Shown here: one piece after another, positions 58,537 to 64,000 of the stretch
Layout: the number at the start of each line of letters is the position of its first letter
Numbering within the stretch: position 1 is the stretch's first letter
Position numbers and translations under genes: made by a program
The notes under the pieces: model-generated
What the model was told of the DNA's origin: nothing
Database searches by the model: none
Seen by the model: only the letters and a program-made list of their open reading frames with translations
Source: Pseudomonas mosselii
GTDB lineage: Bacteria > Pseudomonadota > Gammaproteobacteria > Pseudomonadales > Pseudomonadaceae
Reading direction: 5' to 3'
NCBI RefSeq assembly: GCF_003205295.1
Contig: NZ_QJRP01000020.1
Coordinates: 1-64,000 of the forward strand
DNA length: 64,000 nt

Positions 58537-58562
58537 GGGGGCGCAGCCTGCGCCGCGCCCCC
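58537..58562. terminator. Bidirectional GC-rich hairpin between convergent genes
   Basis: GGGGGCGC (58537-58544) pairs perfectly with GCGCCCCC (58555-58562) around a 10-nt loop, 6 nt after the enoyl-CoA hydratase stop and 4 nt before the end of the giant minus-strand gene. There is no T-run, so its efficiency is uncertain. Confidence 0.5.
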
Positions 58563-58566
58563 TGGC

Positions 58567-61500
58567 TTACAAGTCGAAGAAGTATCGGGCGGCGGCCGCG
58601 CTGGTGATCGGTGCGCGATAGACGTCGAACACCCTGCCGCTGTCATCGCTGTAGCGCTGGCCCGGCATGTGCCGTTGCTCCGCGGTCTTGAGATGCCCAG
58701 CGGTGAAGTCGGCCTTGGCCGTGCTCATCGAAGGGTAATGGAAGTGCGCGTACCACAGTACCTTGCCATCATGGCTGATGCTGTACTCGTCGAGAAAATC
58801 GGCGGGCCGGCCCTTGAGCCTGGCCAGTCGATTGCGTGCTCCCTCGGCCCGTAACTGCAAGTGTCCGCCATCGACCAGGTACATGACTTCACCCATGCGC
58901 GGTTTCTGCGTGAGGGCGGCTGACACGCGTAGCCGCGTCGCCGTTCCCTGCAACTCCTCCGCCAGCCTGCGCAGGGATCCGGCGACCCGCTCGGCATCCT
59001 TGCCACCACGGGCCTCGTCGGTTTCGTTGTCCTCGGTCAGGCGTGTCTCGATGGCATCGACCCGTTCGAGCAGGCGGGTGCGTTGATAAAGCACGCTCTC
59101 TTCTATCTCCACCGGCAGATAGCGATTCGGATGCGCTTGCAGACTCGACACCTCGTCGTGGGTCTGCGCAATCAACGTGTCGCTTTCCTTGAGCAGGCGC
59201 TTCAGGCTCATCTGCGTTGGACGGGAGGCGGTCTGGGCGGGTTTGAGCTCCACCCAATTGCCATGCTTGAGGTGATAGGTACGTGCGGGTGTCCTGTTGT
59301 CCGGGCCAGGGATGTCGACGGTATTCGCATCGTCGCTACGAGGCTCGGCTAGCAGGAGCCCGTGCTCGGTGGTCTCGATCAGCCCGGGCACTTTCTTGCG
59401 CAATTGTCCCAGCGTGCTGAGCGGAGGGTAGTCGGGCAGTTCGTCCAGCTCTTGGCGGTTTTGCGATAACAGCCAATCGAGTTGTTCCTTCATCTGCCGC
59501 GTCGTCTGCTGCGCTGCATCGCCTTTGGCCAATTCCGTGAATATCTCCAGTTGCCGCGCCGCAGTCTGGAGATGTTCGATGATGCTGCGTAGCAGCCTGG
59601 CGGTGATTTCGTCATCGGCACTTTCCAGCTTGAAGAGCCTCGCACGCTGAGCGATACCCAGTTCGAAGCTGCCCCAGAAGCGGTCTCTCCAATAGCACGC
59701 CTCTTCGCTCAGGCCATGGACCAGCGTCATGCGGTTGAGCAACCCCTCGAGCCGCAGGAAACGCAGGATCAGTTCCCGTTCCTGGGTCGCAGGCATGCTG
59801 CTGGCGAGGTTTCGCCATTGCTGGATCTCAGGTTGGTGGGGGCTGGCCAGCTTGTTCAGCTCATCCTGGCAGTGGAGCAGGCGTCGATTGTTGTCGATCA
59901 TCCGCTCAATCAGGGGCGCCAGCCTGTCCAGGCGGGCGGCGATGATATTGACGTCCGCGGGGGTAAGTGTCTCGCCGGCCTGCTGGAGGCGGGCAGCTTT
60001 GAGCAACTGGCCCCGATCAGGTTGATAACGCAGGTGCAGGACCTTGCGCAGCAGCCGCTGGCAGAAACTGTCCTGATACAGCGCGAAGGCATGGACTTTC
60101 TTGAACTCCTTCACCGGTTGCAAGGTGTTGCGCTGTTTCAGATGTTCGATATGCGTTGCCCAGAATTCCGACAGCGTGTCGAGCTTGTCCTGGCAGGTCT
60201 GCAAGCGGGCGTCGTCGAGCGGTGCGGCCACCAGCTTCTCCAGGGTGGTCTGTTCCCGGATCCTGGCGTCGATGACGTCCTTGTCGGCCTTGATCTGTTC
60301 GTTAGCGGTACGCAGGGCGCTTTCCTTTTCCAGTTGCAGCTTGCGGATCTGCTCGGACAGCGGCATGCCGCCCTTGAGCGTCAATCTCAGGTCCAATTGC
60401 CAGCGGTCGGCCTCGTCGCGGCGCAGCCAAGGGCCTGCGGCTTGGTCGGGGCCGACGATGCGCATCTGGTTGCGAGGCATGTCGAGCATGACCTGGTAGA
60501 GGTTGCCGTGCAGCAGTGCATAGAGCTTGTCACCCTGCAGGTACAGGCCACGCAGGGCGCCTCTGGGCAGCGGTTCACCGAGTGAGGCGGTATTGGTATC
60601 CGCCCGCAAGGCTCGCAGTGCGGTGCTTTGCACGGCAGTCAAGGTTTGGGTGGGGCGCGTCCAGCTGAAGTCGAGATGGAGCGAAGAGGCGGCCTGGACC
60701 ACGCTGGGGGGCACGGGTTTCGGCTCGGATGCGACCAGAGGCATGACCGGTGCGCCAAGCGTGCGTGCCTTGCCGCTTTGCTCATTCAGGCGGGTAATCG
60801 AATGGACGGCCAGCAGCAGGGCGATATTGACCAGCAGGTTGACCTCTGCCAGCTCGTGCCCGGTGGGGTCGTGTTCGGCATCGGTGCTAACGAATTCGGC
60901 CAGTGCCTCTTCCATCTGCGCCAGCCACGCCACCTTGCCCAGGGCGCCTCCCGCCAAGGGGAGCAGGGTGTTGAACAGCAGCCAGCCCAGCTCTTTCCAG
61001 CGCGTCCAGCGGGTCTGTGCGCTCGTCGAGGCATGCGCTTCAAACGTCTGGATCGATTCGTTGACGCAGGCAAGGTAGAGGTCTGCGCCGAGGTCGTTGG
61101 AAGGCGATTCGATTGTCAGTTCCACCGGAGCTGGCCTGCCGAACGGGATGGCGCTGGTGTCATCCAGTGGAACGAACAGGTGAGGTTCGAGGAAGCCGCC
61201 ATGGGCATAGAACCTGCGGTCTTCGGCCGGAAGGCGTTGCAGCAGGTCATCCTGCAGGGCGCCAGGGGTACTGATGGCGACGAACAGCGCCAGCCGATCG
61301 CTGAACTGCAACAGGCTGTCCTCGTGCAGGGGACGGTACAACAGGCAACTGTCGGCGTTGGGTGACCGTGGCTCGATGAGCCAGGTGTTGCGTGGATGAT
61401 CCACTGTAGAGCCAGGCGCCTTGAGCAGACCCAGCGGTCGGATGACCCAGCGCTTCGGGTCATCGTCGTCTGCGGTGCTGAACACCTGGGCGATATGGCT

Positions 61501-63114
61501 GGCAACGTCCTGATCCGGCAGTTTTCCGCGCAGGTAAAGCTCCTGCGCCAGTGCGGGCAATTGGCTGGCGAGTTGCGCAATGAGCAGGCGTTGACGCTGC
61601 CCGCGTTGGGAGATGTCATCCAACAGCTTGCTGCGTAGCATGGCGGGGTATGCGCTGGCGATGTCCAGCTCGCTGACCACTGTGCGCAGGTAGTTTTCGT
61701 TCAGCCAGCCAGGCAGCAGGTCTGCGCTGTTCGAAAGCAACTCCACCCGTCCGGGCTTGAGCAGGCCGATGTTGGCAATGGCCAATTGGGCGAGGGAGAA
61801 GGTGACGGGATTCACCTTGCCCGTGCTGGTAAGCCCTGGGCGCGCGGCGGGGGCGGCGATGGTCTGGTAGTTGACGACCCTGACCTGCCCAGGGTCGAGC
61901 GGGGCACCCGGATAATCCGCCGTGAAGCGCGCGGCCAGTTGCCGATTGGCGAAGTCCTCGGCGTTGTCGACACCGTCGAGCCAGAATTGCCCGCTGGTGT
62001 TCTGACAGGACTGGGCGACGTCGAGCAGCAGCGTGCTGTAATGCAACAAGGGCTGGCTCCTGGCGTTACGCAGCCAGTCCGGCAGTAGGGCCGATATCGC
62101 GTTGCGCTGATTGGACTCGGCTTCGCTGCACAGGTCGAGCATGGAGGTAAGCCGGTCCAGTTCCAGGCTCATGTTGATGGCGTCGAGTCTGCTTCGATAG
62201 GCCGTGGCGCGATGGTCGATCACCCGTAGTTGCTGTTCCAGCACGCCCAGCGCCATGCTTTCGAAGTCCCCTTGGGCGGTCCGATCGATGCTGACTTCCC
62301 GAGAGGTGGTCAGGGATCTCGTGGGCCAGTATCGACCGATGCTCTCCAGCATCTCCTGGCGGGAAGGGAAAGCGAGCAGCTTGCCTGTCAGGGTATAGAG
62401 CAGGGTCAGGTTGCGCTTTGGGTCGGCATCGCTGTGTTCGATCAGCAGTGCGCTCGCCAGGTCGTTGTCCAGCGTCCCATCCTTGGAAAAGTCCACGGCA
62501 AGCTGTGAGACGCTCAGGCCGGCTGCATTCTGCCAGTTCCTGTGATCGGGGTCGGGGTAGGCATGCACCAGCCTGGCGACGGTCAGGGCGAACGCGGGTA
62601 GGCTGCCAGCGCTCTGGTGGGCCTCGACGGCCTCCAGAAAGCGCTTGCGAAGGTCTTCGGCGTACCAGCGCCAGGGGGTTTCACCACTGTTGTCGAAGCG
62701 GCTCCAATAGCTTGCCAACGATTGCTGATACACCCCGAGCAATAACGGTGCGTTGTCATTGACCAGCAACTCCACCTGGTGCAGAGGCATGGTCACCTGC
62801 CAGGCAGGATCACCATCGACGCGGGTGGTGAGGGTATCCTCGCCAACCGTGAGGTTGAGTGTCCGGCGCATGCAATAGCGCTCGGCGAGCACATGCGACA
62901 AGGGGCGAACCCACAGGTTGCCGGAACGTGGATTTCGGCTGGCGAGATAAAGTGCCCTTGGATCATGGGTGACGTTCGGTAGATAATGTGGCCACTGAGC
63001 GGCGAGGATATGGTCTGCGGCGTCGAGCAGCTCGGGACGTTCGCTGAACCGCCGGGCAATCTTGCATTGAAGCGGGCTGGAGCGGGCAAGGCGTAGGTGC
63101 GGTAGGTCGTTCAT
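58567..63114 (-). CDS. Giant toxin-like protein of the dermonecrotic-toxin (DUF6543) type
   Basis: A 1515-residue protein without signal peptide. Parts visible: N-terminal region LLDAADHILAAQWPHYLPNV with YLASRNPRSGNLWVRPLSHV; hydrophobic stretches near 705-735 (WLLFNTLLPLAGGALGKVAW) and 758-775 (LLVNIALLLAVHSI); a coiled coil near 920-965; and a C-terminal module (YSISHDGKVLWYAHFHYPSM, then TAKADFTAGHLK and GQRYSDDSGRVFDVYRAPIT) that recurs at the end of large Pseudomonas dermonecrotic-toxin-like proteins. No catalytic motif is recognised. The start at 63114 (GAGG 7 nt upstream) was chosen; the function is inferred only. Confidence 0.75.
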   Translation of the reverse strand: MNDLPHLRLARSSPLQCKIARRFSERPELLDAADHILAAQWPHYLPNVTHDPRALYLASRNPRSGNLWVRPLSHVLAERYCMRRTLNLTVGEDTLTTRVDGDPAWQVTMPLHQVELLVNDNAPLLLGVYQQSLASYWSRFDNSGETPWRWYAEDLRKRFLEAVEAHQSAGSLPAFALTVARLVHAYPDPDHRNWQNAAGLSVSQLAVDFSKDGTLDNDLASALLIEHSDADPKRNLTLLYTLTGKLLAFPSRQEMLESIGRYWPTRSLTTSREVSIDRTAQGDFESMALGVLEQQLRVIDHRATAYRSRLDAINMSLELDRLTSMLDLCSEAESNQRNAISALLPDWLRNARSQPLLHYSTLLLDVAQSCQNTSGQFWLDGVDNAEDFANRQLAARFTADYPGAPLDPGQVRVVNYQTIAAPAARPGLTSTGKVNPVTFSLAQLAIANIGLLKPGRVELLSNSADLLPGWLNENYLRTVVSELDIASAYPAMLRSKLLDDISQRGQRQRLLIAQLASQLPALAQELYLRGKLPDQDVASHIAQVFSTADDDDPKRWVIRPLGLLKAPGSTVDHPRNTWLIEPRSPNADSCLLYRPLHEDSLLQFSDRLALFVAISTPGALQDDLLQRLPAEDRRFYAHGGFLEPHLFVPLDDTSAIPFGRPAPVELTIESPSNDLGADLYLACVNESIQTFEAHASTSAQTRWTRWKELGWLLFNTLLPLAGGALGKVAWLAQMEEALAEFVSTDAEHDPTGHELAEVNLLVNIALLLAVHSITRLNEQSGKARTLGAPVMPLVASEPKPVPPSVVQAASSLHLDFSWTRPTQTLTAVQSTALRALRADTNTASLGEPLPRGALRGLYLQGDKLYALLHGNLYQVMLDMPRNQMRIVGPDQAAGPWLRRDEADRWQLDLRLTLKGGMPLSEQIRKLQLEKESALRTANEQIKADKDVIDARIREQTTLEKLVAAPLDDARLQTCQDKLDTLSEFWATHIEHLKQRNTLQPVKEFKKVHAFALYQDSFCQRLLRKVLHLRYQPDRGQLLKAARLQQAGETLTPADVNIIAARLDRLAPLIERMIDNNRRLLHCQDELNKLASPHQPEIQQWRNLASSMPATQERELILRFLRLEGLLNRMTLVHGLSEEACYWRDRFWGSFELGIAQRARLFKLESADDEITARLLRSIIEHLQTAARQLEIFTELAKGDAAQQTTRQMKEQLDWLLSQNRQELDELPDYPPLSTLGQLRKKVPGLIETTEHGLLLAEPRSDDANTVDIPGPDNRTPARTYHLKHGNWVELKPAQTASRPTQMSLKRLLKESDTLIAQTHDEVSSLQAHPNRYLPVEIEESVLYQRTRLLERVDAIETRLTEDNETDEARGGKDAERVAGSLRRLAEELQGTATRLRVSAALTQKPRMGEVMYLVDGGHLQLRAEGARNRLARLKGRPADFLDEYSISHDGKVLWYAHFHYPSMSTAKADFTAGHLKTAEQRHMPGQRYSDDSGRVFDVYRAPITSAAAARYFFDL

Positions 63115-63120
63115 GATCAA

Positions 63121-63469
63121 GCCTCATACGTGAGTAGAGGCCGTATGAAGCGTATTTGCGACGATTTGTGGTCACTAACCCGATACCTCCAGCCGTTGCG
63201 CCGTTTGCGTTCAGGCGTGATGGAAGGCGGTATTGTTACGACATATTGCTTCCTGGCCGTCGCGAAGCGGCAGGCGGCGCACCAGTAGGCGGATTCCTGG
63301 CCATTTCGGACAAATCCTCCGTCATTTATGTTGCCCACTGCGACGCGGCACCTTAGACTGCCGCCCCCTGTAAAAGAGTGCCGGTTGGCGCTTGAAGAAT
63401 TTCGCTACCGACGATACGTCGTCGGTGGCACCTGAATCGCCCAAATGCACATTTTTCATAGAGAAGTCG
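63121..63469. other. 349-bp gap between the giant gene and the DksA-like gene
   Basis: No convincing gene. Short overlapping frames on both strands (for example 63156-63356 plus) lack protein-like composition and ribosome sites. The right end has a possible sigma-54 promoter (63426-63440), and the ribosome site GAGAAG is at 63461-63466. The left end must carry the promoter of the giant minus-strand gene. The dyad CCGACGATA-CGTCGTCGG near 63410 is imperfect. Confidence 0.5.
63426..63440 (+). promoter_or_regulatory. Possible sigma-54 (-24/-12) promoter for the DksA-like gene
   Basis: TGGCAC-CTGAA-TCGC has the GG and GC dinucleotides exactly 10 bp apart, as required for RpoN promoters (consensus TGGCACG-N4-TTGC), with one clear mismatch (TCGC for TTGC). 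Transcription would begin near 63452, 18 nt before the start codon. This is inference from one motif. Confidence 0.35.
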
Positions 63470-63874
63470 ATGACCAAGGAACAGTTGCTGGCCATGTCGG
63501 CCGATGACTACATGAACGCCGAGCAGCTCGCGTACTTCACCGCGTTGCTGCAGGCGATGAAAGTCGAAACCCACGAGCGCATCGAACTCAGCCGCAATTC
63601 CATCGAAAGCCTGGATACCCCATCGGATCCCGCTGACGTGGCGTCGGTCGAGGAAGAGCGCACCTGGCTGGTCAATGCCATCGATCGTGACCAGCGCCTG
63701 CTGCCGCAGCTGGAGATGGCCTTGGACCGCATCGCCGATGAAAGCTTCGGCTGGTGCGACGACAGCGGCGAGCCGATCGGCCTGAAGCGCCTGCTGATCA
63801 GCCCGACCACCAAGTACTGCATCGAAGCCCAGGAGCGTCACGAGCAGCTCGACCGCCACCAGCGGCAGATCTGA
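63470..63874 (+). CDS. DksA/TraR-family protein with incomplete zinc site
   Basis: A 134-residue DksA-like protein that would bind the RNA polymerase secondary channel. The coiled-coil tip DPADVAS keeps the acidic D-x-x-D-x-A pattern of E. coli DksA (Asp53, Asp56, Ala58). The C4 zinc finger is reduced to two cysteines: Cys96-x-x-Ser99 and Cys117-x-x-Ala120 (SFGWCDDSG, YCIEAQERH). This is the zinc-independent type, like DksA2 of P. aeruginosa. The start MTKEQLLAMS at 63470 was chosen over upstream frames. A clear terminator follows. Confidence 0.88.
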   Translation: MTKEQLLAMSADDYMNAEQLAYFTALLQAMKVETHERIELSRNSIESLDTPSDPADVASVEEERTWLVNAIDRDQRLLPQLEMALDRIADESFGWCDDSGEPIGLKRLLISPTTKYCIEAQERHEQLDRHQRQI

Positions 63875-63889
63875 TCCAACGCCTTGCGC

Positions 63890-63930
63890 AAGGCCCCACG
63901 GAGTGATCCCTGGGGCCTTCGTATTTTCTT
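63890..63930 (+). terminator. Rho-independent terminator after the DksA-like gene
   Basis: AAGGCCCCA (63890-63898) and TGGGGCCTT (63911-63919) form a perfect 9-bp stem with a 12-nt loop, followed by CGTATTTTCTT. It begins 15 nt after the stop codon. Confidence 0.85.
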
Positions 63931-64000
63931 GCCTTGTATCAATGGCTGGCCGGCTGCATCCAAGTGAGCGTGGATAATGGCGTTATAGTGGCGTTTAATG

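Noticed and set aside
63156..63356. 66-codon plus-strand frame upstream of the DksA-like gene
   Set aside because: No ribosome site, no conserved motif, and it overlaps an equally unconvincing minus-strand frame.
63931..64000. ATG at the very end of the window (63998-64000) considered as a gene start
   Set aside because: No coding sequence is available after it, so it cannot be assessed.

Overview
The window is a high-GC chromosomal segment of a Pseudomonas, most likely of the P. putida group. The evidence is gene content and order typical of that group: kdpFABC-kdpDE, a cynR/cynT/cynS locus, the npp peptide-nucleoside transporter beside mltD, gloB-methyltransferase-rnhA-dnaQ-ldcA, phnX/phnW with a LysR gene, and the fadB2x/fadAx short-chain acyl-CoA operon. 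Paired REP palindromes with the usual pseudomonad cores (GCGGGCTTGCCCCGC, GCGGGTTTACCCGC and GCGGCCTTGTGTCGCG types) sit in most of the longer gaps. I see no rRNA, tRNA, CRISPR array or intact insertion sequence.

Layout. 1-8 kb: high-affinity K+ uptake ATPase KdpFABC and its two-component system KdpDE. 8-16 kb: a second-type lysA with a divergent LysR regulator, another LysR gene, a GFA/CENP-V zinc protein, a small hypothetical protein, the cyanate-detoxification locus (cynR divergent from cynT-cynS) and a Spinster-like MFS transporter. 16-19 kb: an XRE/MmyB-type regulator with a perfect palindrome over its 5' end, and small membrane proteins including a MAPEG protein. 18.5-25 kb: a module with two paralogous LuxR-type regulators, a polyamine-type periplasmic binding protein, a carbon-nitrogen hydrolase and an APC permease, interrupted by an internally deleted VgrG remnant. 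25-28.7 kb: an accessory stretch of small Pseudomonas-restricted genes (secreted protein, GNAT, DUF3077, DUF6124), a dyad-rich non-coding block, and one strikingly AT-rich orphan gene (27490-28653) that looks foreign.

28.7-44 kb: conserved core on the minus strand (nppA1A2BCD, mltD, gloB) and plus strand (methyltransferase, rnhA, dnaQ, ldcA, chrR). 44-48 kb: 2-aminoethylphosphonate degradation (phnW, phnX) with a divergent LysR regulator, then an AraC-type regulator. 48.4-63.1 kb: two giant toxin-like proteins of about 1,500 residues each. The first ends in leucine-rich repeats and a NEL-type E3 ubiquitin ligase domain with a C-x-D active site. The second has coiled coils, a hydrophobic hairpin and a C-terminal module of the kind found in Pseudomonas dermonecrotic-toxin-like proteins. 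They bracket a five-gene operon for short or branched acyl-CoA oxidation. The window closes with a DksA-like gene lacking two of the four zinc cysteines, preceded by a possible sigma-54 promoter and followed by a clear intrinsic terminator.

The most notable items are the NEL ligase, its giant neighbour, the AT-rich orphan with a HEPN-like N-terminus, the VgrG remnant whose stop codon lies inside a terminator, the dual LuxR module with a perfect 12-bp direct repeat, and the palindromes next to the XRE and DUF6124 genes. All assignments come from reading the sequence and recalled family knowledge; no database search was run.
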